NCBI GenBank assembly: GCA_021824145.1
Contig: JAKALM010000008.1
Location: 62,001-126,000 of the forward strand
DNA length: 64,000 nt
Origin: Bacteroidota bacterium
Lineage (GTDB): Bacteria > Bacteroidota > Ignavibacteria > Ignavibacteriales > Ignavibacteriaceae
Direction: 5' to 3'
How positions within the stretch are numbered: the first letter of the stretch is position 1; every line of letters starts with the position of its first letter. The position numbers and the translations under genes were made by a program. A model generated the notes under the pieces. It was not told the origin of the DNA. It searched no databases and worked only from the letters and a program-made list of their open reading frames with translations. Positions 27,140 to 37,300 of this stretch are shown here, in pieces.

Positions 27140-29789
27140 ATTTTGCTCCAATAATAATTTCCCGCCTAGAATACTGATCTTTTACTCCACCGACAATATG
27201 AATATTCAATCTATTCCCCGAAACTTCCGCACCTTCAACTGAAGAAATTTTTTCCGGATTGGTTACACCGATCTGGTATTTTCTTCCACCCAATCCTTCA
27301 ACCTGAACGTGCAGCTTTCCATTGGCAAAACTTTCAGAAAGAATTTTTAATGATTGATTGCTTTCACCGCGGGAAGTTTTAAGCGGCAGGACATAAATTT
27401 CCGGCACAGGCTTATAACTTATTTCAAGCGATGAATTGTTCTTCACTTTGAAATCTGTTTTAACAATAACCGCCTGAGATTCATTTTCTTCTTCAAAGTG
27501 AAGTGGATTATCGTCAAGCTTTACTGATTCAACTTTGGTTCCTAAACCGAGCGCGGGTGCAAAATTAATTTCGATATCGTTTCCGCCATTGTTTTTGGCT
27601 GTTAAAATCAGCTTGCCTTTTGTGCGAAGGATTTTCAAATCAACAACATCTTCGCCAAGCTTAATATTATTTACGCTCAAACTGTCCCAGTTTGCCGGAA
27701 TGTTAGGTGCGAAATTAATTTTATGATGTACCGCATCAACGTCCAGATTTAGAAGTCCGCGCGTCAGCGGCTCCATGAATCCGGTTGTTGAAAAACCCTG
27801 GTCATGATATCCTTCGGATAATTTTTGGTTTGTTAATCCTGAAAAAACTTCCGGCATCGTACCGGGATCGTATTCAAAAACATGATTCACAGTTGATTGC
27901 AGAATCTGGTATCCTGCCGGAATGAAATGATATTTAAACTGCGCTGTATTAAAGAACGAAGCGATGAAGGGCCACACAGCGCCGTAATTATAATTCAGCG
28001 GATCGAAGTTTTCAGACTTAACAGACAGCGAGCGGATTCCCCAGTCAGTGCAGAGATCGGCATCGTTCAGGTTTTTCAAACATTCAACCGAATGGGCATC
28101 GTTCAAAACTCCGAACGCCATACCAAGTTCAGGCCACGGAGTTTTTTCTTCTACCTGCTTGCCTTCTTCCGTAGCGCCGTAGCAGTAATAGCCAAGATTC
28201 TTTACCCAGAATTTTTCTTCCAGCGCGTTCTCAGCTTTCTTTAATTGCTCTTCCGCCTGCTTTTTTAGCTGTTCATCTTTCATCGCGTCAGCCATTTCGA
28301 TCACTTCCTTTATTCCGGCAACCCAGATAACTGAAGTGTAAGCGTCGGCGTAAATGTGAACGTACTTTCCGAACTCAAGAGCACCAAGTCCTGCGCCTTT
28401 CAAATCCATCAGACCGTCGTGGTCGCTGTCTTTGTTCAAGCACCACTGGTAAGCCTGCTTAATCGACTTCCAGCTCTTCTTAATAAAATCAATATCTCCG
28501 GTTTGATGATAATAATCGCCGATTGCTTTGAGATACCACGGTGTTGTATCGGCGTGATTGTAGCCGTAGTGATAATCGTTCCACCAATCGATAAGCCCAT
28601 TGCTCTGCGAAAGCTCATGCGCCATCTTGCCAATATCGTTGTTAACTTCGTTCGGAGATTTTTTTCTAATCGGAAAATTTTCTTCTCGCTGCCATTTTTG
28701 TGCAAAAGCGAGAGCATCTTTAACGGTAGAGAAATCCTGAAAACTATTTAAAGCGATGCTGTTAATGAAAGCGTCTCCGCCAAAGAACCACGCAAATCCC
28801 GGACGTGCGCCCGCACCAGATAAACCGTAGCCAGCAACCAGTCCTTCTCCAAGCGTAGGATTTTTTACCAGCAGATTATGAAGCGCAACTTTTCCCCACT
28901 GGTAAGCGAGATTAATTTTCTTTACCGGTGTAATTACCTGAACGGTTGAATCGACAAGCTTCTGATAGTATTCATAATTTTCTTGATAATACTTTTCAGC
29001 ATTCTGCCAGAGATCGGCATAAAGTTTTTTCACGTCGTTATAATGCGCAATCTGATGCGTGACCGAGTCTCCGATTCCGCCCGCAATAACAATCGGGATA
29101 AATTTATCTTTTGTCTCTTCCGGCTTCACTTCAATTTTAAATTGAAGCGGATTATCCGCAAACATGTGTGCAGGCGGCGCAGTCATCTGTTCTCCAACGG
29201 GCGATCCGACCAGAAATAAAGCGCGCTGCTGCGATTCGGAAACGATGTAAGCTTTCACATCGTCATCCCAGTAGCTGTACTGCCCGCCAACTCCTGCCGG
29301 CCATTCAGGCTGCATTACAGGAAGAAATCCGGGAATTATTTTTAGCGGTTCTACCGTGTTTACATCAAGAAGAATTATTGCACCGGGCTTATCAACCGGT
29401 ACCATAATTATTTCTTTCACCGTGAACGATTGGTAAGAAAAAGTTATTGTCGTCGCTTCCGGTGTAACTGAAATAGTTCTTAGAATATCCGATGTGTTTA
29501 TCGGTGATGTTGATGTGCCGAGGAAAAACTGGAGATTGAAATTCCTTAGCGGCTTCCATGGCCACACCCACATTTCGAACGAACCGTCCTGATGCCCCAT
29601 CAATGCGGCTTTCCTGCCGATCTTATCGAAATACTCATTCGCCTGTGCCAGCCTCGTTAGTTCGATATTATTATGCTTTAACTGGAACTTTGGAATAAGT
29701 CCGGTTGTATCTTTCGTCTGGCAGAATAAAAATCCAGGAAGAATAAAAATTGTAATTAAAACGAATAAAGATTTTTTGCAAGTAGACAT
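27135..29789 (-). CDS. Secreted amylo-alpha-1,6-glucosidase/GH133-like (alpha/alpha)6 glycosidase
   Basis: 884 residues, signal peptide 1-23 (ending LFCQ). An N-terminal beta-sandwich (about 30-260) is followed by an (alpha/alpha)6 barrel with the debranching-enzyme-type motif GARPGFAWFFGGDAF (about 330-345), HELSQSNGLIDWW, and NKDSDHDGLMDLKGAGLGALE. A C-terminal beta domain ends SRREIIIGAKS. It shares the GRPGYAWYFGRDG-type motif and layout with the 1180-residue protein of the same operon. Substrate unknown; the operon points to mannose/galactose glycans rather than glycogen. The SD AAGGAAT lies close to the ATG, and a palindromic repeat sits just ahead of it. Confidence 0.85.
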   Translation of the reverse strand: MSTCKKSLFVLITIFILPGFLFCQTKDTTGLIPKFQLKHNNIELTRLAQANEYFDKIGRKAALMGHQDGSFEMWVWPWKPLRNFNLQFFLGTSTSPINTSDILRTISVTPEATTITFSYQSFTVKEIIMVPVDKPGAIILLDVNTVEPLKIIPGFLPVMQPEWPAGVGGQYSYWDDDVKAYIVSESQQRALFLVGSPVGEQMTAPPAHMFADNPLQFKIEVKPEETKDKFIPIVIAGGIGDSVTHQIAHYNDVKKLYADLWQNAEKYYQENYEYYQKLVDSTVQVITPVKKINLAYQWGKVALHNLLVKNPTLGEGLVAGYGLSGAGARPGFAWFFGGDAFINSIALNSFQDFSTVKDALAFAQKWQREENFPIRKKSPNEVNNDIGKMAHELSQSNGLIDWWNDYHYGYNHADTTPWYLKAIGDYYHQTGDIDFIKKSWKSIKQAYQWCLNKDSDHDGLMDLKGAGLGALEFGKYVHIYADAYTSVIWVAGIKEVIEMADAMKDEQLKKQAEEQLKKAENALEEKFWVKNLGYYCYGATEEGKQVEEKTPWPELGMAFGVLNDAHSVECLKNLNDADLCTDWGIRSLSVKSENFDPLNYNYGAVWPFIASFFNTAQFKYHFIPAGYQILQSTVNHVFEYDPGTMPEVFSGLTNQKLSEGYHDQGFSTTGFMEPLTRGLLNLDVDAVHHKINFAPNIPANWDSLSVNNIKLGEDVVDLKILRTKGKLILTAKNNGGNDIEINFAPALGLGTKVESVKLDDNPLHFEEENESQAVIVKTDFKVKNNSSLEISYKPVPEIYVLPLKTSRGESNQSLKILSESFANGKLHVQVEGLGGRKYQIGVTNPEKISSVEGAEVSGNRLNIHIVGGVKDQYSRREIIIGAKS

Positions 29790-29820
29790 TTTTGTATTCC
29801 TTATTTCTGTACTTTAAGAT

Positions 29821-29888
29821 TTTCTCTGTGTCCTTATGCCCCCGTGGTGAAAAAACTCTTTTACCACAGAGACACTGAGGCACAAAGG
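29821..29888. repeat. Palindromic repeat A (junction of two glycosidase genes)
   Basis: Imperfect inverted repeat: arms 29823-29848 and 29863-29888 (3' arm begins ACCACAGAGACACTGAGG), about 17 of 26 positions pairing, around a 14-base loop. It belongs to the ACCACAGAG-type dispersed elements met in many bacterial genomes. It lies between a stop codon and the next ribosome binding site. Confidence 0.65.
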
Positions 29889-29911
29889 TTTGAAAACTTT
29901 AGGTAGTTCTA

Positions 29912-32041
29912 TTACTTTTTATACTTATCTATCAGAACTTTAGCCATGATCGAATCCCAAATATAATTCGGCGGAGAGTTCAGTACATCGTTGTCCGGAC
30001 TGTAGGACTCCCAGAAATTATGATTCTTCGAAAGCTGCGTGGTAACAGCCAGCATCATCTTATCTGAAACTTTGTCCGCAATTTTGTTGTAGCCGTACGC
30101 CCTCAATCCTCGTACAACCATGTAATCCCAAAGCAGCCAGACTGGTCCATTCCACTTGCAGCACTGATCTACAAACGGACTGTACCACGGATCGTCTGCG
30201 GCTAAAGTCGGAATGCCGTACTTCCTCCAAAACTTTTTCGGATCGAGAAGTTTTTTAATCAAAATTTCCGCACGGTCTTTCGGTGCGGCACCAGCCCACA
30301 GCGCAAGGAAGCCGATTATCTCCTGCCGCTTCAGACTCTTGCCGTTGTATTCAAATGAGTGATGAACTTTATCAACGTGGTAATAAAATCCTGTCTTCGG
30401 ATCCCACATAATTTTGTTTATCAAATCGGAAATGTGGTTCGCTTTCCCCAGCCACTCGTTCTTCTCATTTTCTTTGCCAAGCGCCTTAGCCATCTTTGCG
30501 AGCGACTTCATCTCATTTACAACCATCAACGAAAGATCGAGGTCTTCAAGCTGGCTGCTTATGTCTTCGCTCGGAATATCAAGATATCTTTTTTTATGGA
30601 CCTGGAAAATTACATTGAACCAGTCGCGTACATTTTCAATCAATCCGTACGGTCCCCACTCGAATAGACCGTCGTGGTCGGTATCGCGATTCTTCTCAAG
30701 CCAATCAACATATTTTGTACCAGACAAATATGCTTCCTTCAAAAATTCTTTGTCATGACTGACTTTATAAATTTCCCAATTCTCCCATGAGAAAAACGGC
30801 GCTGAAGTTGTCGGCTTGCCTTCGTGCGGATAAGTCTGCGGTCCGCGCGGACCGTGCCTGTACGCGATCAAACCATCCTTGCCTTGCTGGGACATATAAA
30901 TTCTCTGCGAGTTCTCGGCGGACTTTGCGTCGAGGTATGCGTAAGGAATCATGCTCAAAGATTCGTGCAATACCTGATGTCCGTTTCCCCAGCCCCAGAT
31001 CGGGTTGCGCGAGAAAATGTAGTAATTGTATTTGGCTTTTTCAAACGGCGGCAGCATACAGCCGCGGACAAGATTGAAAGCGCCAAGGTAAACAAGCTTC
31101 TCAGCTTTTGTCTTAAATTTTATTCTCGGTATTGATGAAAAAAGTTTTACATCGGCTTCAATAAACTTTTGGAGATTTTCAGTTTTGAGTTTGTCGATTT
31201 CATTTATCATATACGGAAGATTTTCGTCCACACCTTGCTCTCCTCTGATGTAGCGGATATCTTTTTCTTCGCCCGGCGCCAAAGCAAATTTTGCGTGAAG
31301 CGAAACGAAATCAACTTTGCCGGAAGTTAAAACATTCAGTGAATCATTCATTTTTATTTGATCATAAAAAGAAGCGATGTCCCCGTTATAACCACCATAA
31401 GAATACGGAGAAAAATTACTGGTGAAGAAATCGGTAATATTTGTCGGGTATGGATAATCTTTATACAGATCGCTGATTAATCTCTTCTTCGTTTCGTAAT
31501 GATAAAGTACATAGCCGTTTGATTTGGAATCGTAGCTTTCAATTCTAAGTGAGTCATCCGGAATTTTTAGAATCGGATATAATTCCATATTCATCGTATC
31601 GGCGCTGATGTTTTTTATCTGCATATCAACGACCGCAACCTTCGAGCTGTAGACAAAAAAAGTTTCATTTACTTCGATGCCCTGGAATGGCTGATACTTT
31701 AGAAGAACGAGATCCGGGAATGAAGCAATAACCACCGGCTTCTGATGGTACTCGCTCATTTTGTCAACGACAACTTTATTTACTTTCCAGATGCTGAAAA
31801 TACTTCCGGCATGATCGCTTGAATAATTAACCGGAAAGCAGCCGGAATAATAATCCATCTTGTATGCTTTATCTCCATACAACCGCGACCGCTGCATCGC
31901 GGCAGCATAAGTAGTATAAAGAGGGTCGGTCGAAGATGCATCGATAATTAAGTACGGATCATTTACTAGATAATTTTGTGCCGTGCAAATAGCGGATAAT
32001 AGAATTAATAAAACAGATGTAAGGTAAATTTTATACTTCAT
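29912..32041 (-). CDS. Secreted MGH1/GH63-like glycosidase, paralogue 1
   Basis: About 709 residues. I start it at the ATG at 32041, ten codons inside the open frame, because the signal peptide MKYKIYLTSVLLILLSAICTAQ begins there with AAAGAAG in front. A beta-rich N-terminal half precedes an (alpha/alpha)6 barrel with WGWGNGHQVLHESLSMI, SWENWEIYKVSHDKEFL, DTDHDGLFEWGPYG and QCCKWNGPVWLLWDYMVVRGL, the pattern of clan GH-G enzymes (mannosylglycerate hydrolase-like, GH63 and GH37 relatives). Members cleave alpha-glucose or alpha-mannose units. The next gene upstream encodes a clear paralogue, so the pair arose by duplication. Exact substrate unknown. Confidence 0.85.
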   Translation of the reverse strand: MKYKIYLTSVLLILLSAICTAQNYLVNDPYLIIDASSTDPLYTTYAAAMQRSRLYGDKAYKMDYYSGCFPVNYSSDHAGSIFSIWKVNKVVVDKMSEYHQKPVVIASFPDLVLLKYQPFQGIEVNETFFVYSSKVAVVDMQIKNISADTMNMELYPILKIPDDSLRIESYDSKSNGYVLYHYETKKRLISDLYKDYPYPTNITDFFTSNFSPYSYGGYNGDIASFYDQIKMNDSLNVLTSGKVDFVSLHAKFALAPGEEKDIRYIRGEQGVDENLPYMINEIDKLKTENLQKFIEADVKLFSSIPRIKFKTKAEKLVYLGAFNLVRGCMLPPFEKAKYNYYIFSRNPIWGWGNGHQVLHESLSMIPYAYLDAKSAENSQRIYMSQQGKDGLIAYRHGPRGPQTYPHEGKPTTSAPFFSWENWEIYKVSHDKEFLKEAYLSGTKYVDWLEKNRDTDHDGLFEWGPYGLIENVRDWFNVIFQVHKKRYLDIPSEDISSQLEDLDLSLMVVNEMKSLAKMAKALGKENEKNEWLGKANHISDLINKIMWDPKTGFYYHVDKVHHSFEYNGKSLKRQEIIGFLALWAGAAPKDRAEILIKKLLDPKKFWRKYGIPTLAADDPWYSPFVDQCCKWNGPVWLLWDYMVVRGLRAYGYNKIADKVSDKMMLAVTTQLSKNHNFWESYSPDNDVLNSPPNYIWDSIMAKVLIDKYKK

Positions 32042-32060
32042 AAATTCTTCTTTGTTTTTA

Positions 32061-32120
32061 CTTTGCGTCATAGCGACTTTGCGGTGAAGAAATTTACCGC
32101 AAAGACGCAGAGTCGCTAAG
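32061..32120. repeat. Palindromic repeat B (junction of the two MGH1-like genes)
   Basis: Arms CTTTGCGTCATAGCGACTTT... (32061-32085) and ACCGCAAAGACGCAGAGTCG... (32096-32120) pair at about 19 of 25 positions with a 10-base loop. A common intergenic palindrome type, unrelated in sequence to repeats A and C. Confidence 0.75.
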
Positions 32121-32124
32121 AATA

Positions 32125-34218
32125 TTAATTAATTTTTTCCAGATCAATCAGCATCCTGGCGATTATTCCTGTCCAAATGTACGTTTTGTGCCAGCCGGCT
32201 TGATGATTGTCTGCACTGTAAAATTCCCAGAACCAATGGTTGGTTTTCAATTGGTAGCTTGCATTGTCTAAAACTTTTTCTGCTAATTCCTTCGCTTCTT
32301 TTTTATAGCCGTAGTCAATCAGTCCGCGGAAGACAAGATAATTCCACGGCACCCAAACGGGACCGTTCCAGTAGCCGATTGGGTTGTAATAAGAATCGTC
32401 GGCGGAAAGCGACGGCACGCCGTACTTTCTCCAGAATTCTTTCGGATCAGTAAGATGCTTTACCAGTGCCGCTGCCTGCACTTTGCTTGCAACACCGGAC
32501 CACAGCGCGAGGAACGCTATAATTTCTTTCCGCTTCAAGTCATTTTTCTTTTTGAATGTGAAGCTGTGGTCGTTTTTATTTATCTCGTAATAAAATTTTG
32601 TTTCCGGATCCCACATATATTTGTTGATCAGCTTAGTCCGCTTCTCCGCATCCTCAAGATAAAATTTACTTTCGTTTTCGTGTCCTAATTCCTTCGCCAT
32701 CTTTGAGAGAGATTTTGCTTCTTTAACAAGCATCATATTTAAATCTACCGCATCAAAATTTTCCGGATCGCCGATCTCATCCCAAAGTGCAACATAAGCG
32801 TCCCGGACGCACTCCAGCACTGCGTTGCCGCCCCATTCACAAAGTCCGTCGTGGTTGTTGTCTCTTTCCTTCAGCCAAAACTCAAAAAACTTTCTGCCGG
32901 AATCATAAGCCTCCGCTAAGAATTTTTTGTCATGAGAGACTTTATAAATCTCCCAGTTCTCCCAATTGAACCACGGTGCCGAAGTTGTTAACTGTCCGTT
33001 GGTTGGAATTGTTTCATCGAGATAAGGACCGGTGCGGTAATTTATATATCCGTCCGGATGCTGCCGCTCGATAAAAACTCTTTGGGAGTTTTCCGCGCTC
33101 AGCGGATCCATGTAAACATAAGCGAGCATCGATAGGCTTTCGTGGAAAACCTGTCCGCCATAACCCCAGCCCCACTTCGGCTCCCGCGAGAAAACATAAT
33201 AATTGAAATGACACTTTCCTTCCGGCGGCATCATGCACTGGCGAAGCAATGAGAAAGCGTTCCAGTAAAGCGCCTGGTAATCGTTGTTATTGATTTTCAA
33301 TTCTGGAATTTTGCTGTAAGCAGCTTCATCTTCAGTTAGAAATTTATTCAAATTTAATTTTGAAACTTCATTACATTGATTTTCAAACTCGTCAAAATTT
33401 TTAACAGTGTCTGCTTCCGTACCTTTAATGATTTTTATTGTCGAAGATTTCCCACCAGCTAAAGAAAAATCTTCCTCAGCAGAAATAATTTTTGCATCGT
33501 TCTCATCAACCGGAAACAAATTTCCATTTTTAATCTGGTTGATGAAAACATATTGGCTGGTATCTTTATTTTTTTCAAATTGATTTGATGTTCCCCAGCT
33601 TTTAACCGGTTGACTAAACATAAAAACATCTTTAAGGTTTTCAACGAAAGGAATGTTGTGGTCATTCATCCATCCGTCAGGAAATTCTTGATGATGAAAA
33701 GTAAATCCATTTTTATCCGGCAGAATTTTTATGTTTGAATAACTGCGGAGGCTGCTTTGGACAAACGGATAAACAGAAATATTTTTTCCGAATGGAGATT
33801 CGTTGATGATCTTTATTTCTCTCACCGCAATCTTTGAACTGTAAACAAGAAACGTTTCTTCAATCCGGATGTCTTTAAATGGATAATAATAAAACTTCAC
33901 CATGTCGCTGTATGAAGCCGTAATGACTGGCTTTTTATAATACTGATCCAGCCGGTAAATTGTTTGGCTGCCCATCTTAAATATTAGTCCGATACTTCCG
34001 GTGCGTTCGTTTACAAAGTCCAAGCCACGCTGCGGATCGTACCAAACAAATTGATAGCCTTCATTTATAGTAAACTGAGACCTGCTCATCGCCGCAGCGT
34101 AAGTTGTAAATACTGGATCGTTCTGCGTTGCGTGCAGATGAGAAAGATAATTTTGCGCGCTTGAAATCGAGGTAAGTATAAATAGCAAGAAAACCAATAT
34201 TATTAATTTTTTAGTCAT
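32125..34218 (-). CDS. Secreted MGH1/GH63-like glycosidase, paralogue 2
   Basis: About 697 residues from the ATG at 34218; the open frame extends ten codons further, but the signal peptide MTKKLIILVFLLFILTSISSAQ starts here. Same architecture as paralogue 1, with matching motifs WGWGYGGQVFHESLSML, NWENWEIYKVSHDKKFL, DNNHDGLCEWGGNAVLE, GYWNGPVWVPWNYLVFRGL and the FRKYGVPSLSADDSYYNP loop; many stretches are identical between the two. Divergence is greatest in the N-terminal beta domain, which suggests different substrate recognition. Catalytic assignment to clan GH-G is by pattern, not by experiment. Confidence 0.85.
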   Translation of the reverse strand: MTKKLIILVFLLFILTSISSAQNYLSHLHATQNDPVFTTYAAAMSRSQFTINEGYQFVWYDPQRGLDFVNERTGSIGLIFKMGSQTIYRLDQYYKKPVITASYSDMVKFYYYPFKDIRIEETFLVYSSKIAVREIKIINESPFGKNISVYPFVQSSLRSYSNIKILPDKNGFTFHHQEFPDGWMNDHNIPFVENLKDVFMFSQPVKSWGTSNQFEKNKDTSQYVFINQIKNGNLFPVDENDAKIISAEEDFSLAGGKSSTIKIIKGTEADTVKNFDEFENQCNEVSKLNLNKFLTEDEAAYSKIPELKINNNDYQALYWNAFSLLRQCMMPPEGKCHFNYYVFSREPKWGWGYGGQVFHESLSMLAYVYMDPLSAENSQRVFIERQHPDGYINYRTGPYLDETIPTNGQLTTSAPWFNWENWEIYKVSHDKKFLAEAYDSGRKFFEFWLKERDNNHDGLCEWGGNAVLECVRDAYVALWDEIGDPENFDAVDLNMMLVKEAKSLSKMAKELGHENESKFYLEDAEKRTKLINKYMWDPETKFYYEINKNDHSFTFKKKNDLKRKEIIAFLALWSGVASKVQAAALVKHLTDPKEFWRKYGVPSLSADDSYYNPIGYWNGPVWVPWNYLVFRGLIDYGYKKEAKELAEKVLDNASYQLKTNHWFWEFYSADNHQAGWHKTYIWTGIIARMLIDLEKIN

Positions 34219-34234
34219 GCAAACTTTCTGATAG

Positions 34235-34311
34235 AATGCGGATGACACTGATTACGCTGATTTACACTGGTCAGATCAGCGCTAATCCGTTAAATCCGTG
34301 TCATCCGTGTG
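34235..34311. repeat. Palindromic repeat C (after the ThuA-glycosidase gene)
   Basis: Arms start GCGGATGACACTGATTACG and end CCGTGTCATCCGTG; the outer GGATGACAC / GTGTCATCC segment pairs perfectly and the inner part partly. It abuts the stop codon of the upstream gene. This is a common GTGTCATCCGTG-type dispersed palindrome. Confidence 0.7.
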
Positions 34312-37300
34312 CTATTGTCTTAACTTAATTTCAATAGTCTTATTCAAATACTTTTCCTTACTTTCTGGGAAGATTACCCTGATCGAGTAAATCTGATTTT
34401 CATAACTCAACTTTTCTCCGCCGCTGATTGATTTAATTTGATCTGACGGAGAATAAATTTTTAAAATCTCATCATGCCCGGTTTTTCCCTGAACCTCAAC
34501 TGAATATTCATTGACATTCAAGTGAGCGGACAAAATCCTAAATCCTTCTGATGAATCATTCGGAATTGGATGAGCGACAGCAGGAAGAACGCCGATTCCT
34601 CCGGTATGTAATACTTCGACTACTGCTTTGTCTTTCAAATTAAAATTCAGTTTGATTGATTCCGACTGCCGCTCATCTTCAATATTGAATTTAACTTCTT
34701 TGCCGTTAATTAAAACTTTGTTTACAGAAGTGCCGGGCGGAAATGCCGGAATGAAATTTAAACTCAAAGTCTTTCCATTTGCTTGAGTGAAAGAATAAAC
34801 TGTCTTTTCACCGTCTCTCTTCATACTGAAGTTCAGCGAGTGCATGCCGGTTTTTATCCTTTCAACATTAATAAAATCCCAATCGAAAGGAAGACGGGGA
34901 GAAAAGGTCAATTCATCTTTCATCGCATCGGATTTAAGTCCGAGCATTCCTGCCAGAGCCGGCTGCAGCACCATCGTCTCCGACCAGCACTGATGATCGC
35001 ACACGCCGGAAGGCTGGTAAACTTCACCGTTAAGAACTTCTTCAACATAACCGCGCGCCCAGTTTTTATATACGAGCAAGTTGTTCATGATGTGCGAATA
35101 ACCTTGAACATACTGATCGTATTTATATTCAGCAAGCGCAGTCCAGCCCGTAAACAAAGGCCAAACGCTTCCGAGATGGTATCCGTTCGGACTAAACGCC
35201 GGATTATCCTCACCTATAATTCTCGTTCCCCAATCCGAGGAAAAATTATTTCCGGAATAAGCATCGAGGACCGGATAAGTTTTATCTTTATCAATTACGC
35301 CAAAATAAATCGGCACGGAAACCTGGATTGTTTTTTCTTTGCTGTAGCTGCCGTCGGCCATCTGGCTGTCATAGAAGAAATTTTCTTTCGCGTTCCAAAA
35401 ATCTTTATTGATAATTTTTTTTACTGTCTCAAATTCTTTCGTATAAAATTTTTCTTCTTTATGAAGATTAAGATTACCAGCCATATAAGCGGCTTCTCTC
35501 AATGCCTCTGCCCAGCAGCCGGCAAGATAAAGAGTCGTGCGTCCGCCGTAAAGCGCACCGCCTTCCACCCAGCCATGACCGACATTAATATTCTCGATTA
35601 GATGATCATGATTAAAATCCGTGGAGAAACAAAAATCAATTGCTTTCTTAATGTGTTCCCAGCTTTGGCGGATAAAATTTGTATCGCCGCTCCACTCTAA
35701 ATATTTTCCGGCAAGAATAATATAAAGCGGAGTTGCATCTGCGGCGTCGTAATGAACCACACCGCTTGTTGTAAGCTCGTGATAAATCTTTCCAGACAGT
35801 GCTTGATATTTTTGGTAGACTTTCAATTCGGATTTTACTTTTTCAAAATCGCCGTAATCCAAAAGCGCCATACCGCTCCATTCACCGTCGCGTCCGAAGT
35901 ACCACGCGTAACCAGGGCGCCCGCTTACTTTTTGCGCACCGTCCCAGCCGCGTGCTGTCGTAGCGTAACCGGCAACTAAAGAATTTCCAATTGCAGGAGT
36001 TTTCACAAAAAATTTATCTGTTCCAACCAAAGCCCAGCGGTAGCCGGTATTAAAATCTTTATCGGGAGTGGTTATCATTAATTTGCTGTTAAGAAAACTC
36101 TGATAATACTCTGCCGTTTTATTCAAAACATTTTCCGGATCCTGCATCGCATCTTCATAATCTTTAATTGCGGCGTCCTTGCCTTCGTCGTTTCCAGCGA
36201 TGACAACATCAAGATTATCTTTCATGCCTAAATCAAACTCTTCCAGCGCGGCGGCTTGGAATTTGTCTGTAGAAATTCCTTTGAAAACAGAATCGGCTTT
36301 GGTGAAGCCGTCAAACTGTCCGATAAGTTTTTCTACCGGTTTCCGATTTGATCCGACAAGAACGTTAAATTCTCCTGATTGATTTTTTATGTGGAACGCG
36401 TTCAAGCCGTCGTCCCATGAATAAAAAATTGAGCCCAGCGCATCGCTATTGTATGGCCACATAAACCGCAAGTTGCTTTTGAATTTCACTACAAGTCTCG
36501 CCGGGTAAAGCCCGCGGTACTCGTAGTGAATCACCGCTTCAGGCTTGTCGATGCTGCCTGCAATTATTTCTTTAACGAATGCTCTGTCGAACCGGTAAGT
36601 GCGAGTGAAAGATTCCGGTCGGATTTCGATTTCCGGACGCTGATCATTAAACCAGTAGATTGAATCTTTGTAAGCGAATTGTATTCCGACTTCGTAATCT
36701 CTCAAAGCCATGAACGGATGAATCCAAATTTCATCGATGCCGCCTTTTTCTTTTCCCATCAATAAAATTCTCTGCTGACCTAAGTCCCAATTTTTGCTCG
36801 TGCCGAATTGCGAAGTCAGAGTCATTCCATTTGATTCTTCATTCCAAACTTTCGCTTTCGGTAATTCGATTGCCGGAGATGTTTCGTTGAATTGCTCAAT
36901 TTTCAACGGCGAGTAGTTCCAATACCGCGGCTTCTCATTTGATTTCAATTTTCCTGCAAGATAAAGAAGACAATTCTCCGTAAACTTTTCAAGATTTAAG
37001 CGAGTAAAATTTTTTGGTGCAAAGTAAGTGTAAGCTCCAACAGCAAGAACTTTGCCTTTTCCGTGTTCATATTCTACTGCAAGCTTCTCGTCGTCCTTCA
37101 AAGTTATGTACGCCCAATTCACCGCCACAACTTTTCCGTTCTTCGGAACAGAGCCGCCAAAGAAACCTACTTGACGCGCGACATTATCTTTATGAGCATC
37201 CCAAATGTAAGCGCCGCCGTGCAGGTCTGTAAATACTGGGTGGGAACGTAGTGCGTGAAGTCCGAGTTTTCTCCCGTATCCCTCGTCCTTGGCTTCTTCA

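Noticed and set aside
28356-28751. 131-codon plus-strand frame inside the debranching-like gene
   Set aside because: A shadow frame in a GC-richer gene; no start context and no recognisable domain.
34783-35601. 272-codon open frame on the plus strand inside the ThuA-glycosidase gene
   Set aside because: It is antisense to a well-supported domain; the composition is the mirror of the real gene, with no ribosome site, homology or motif.
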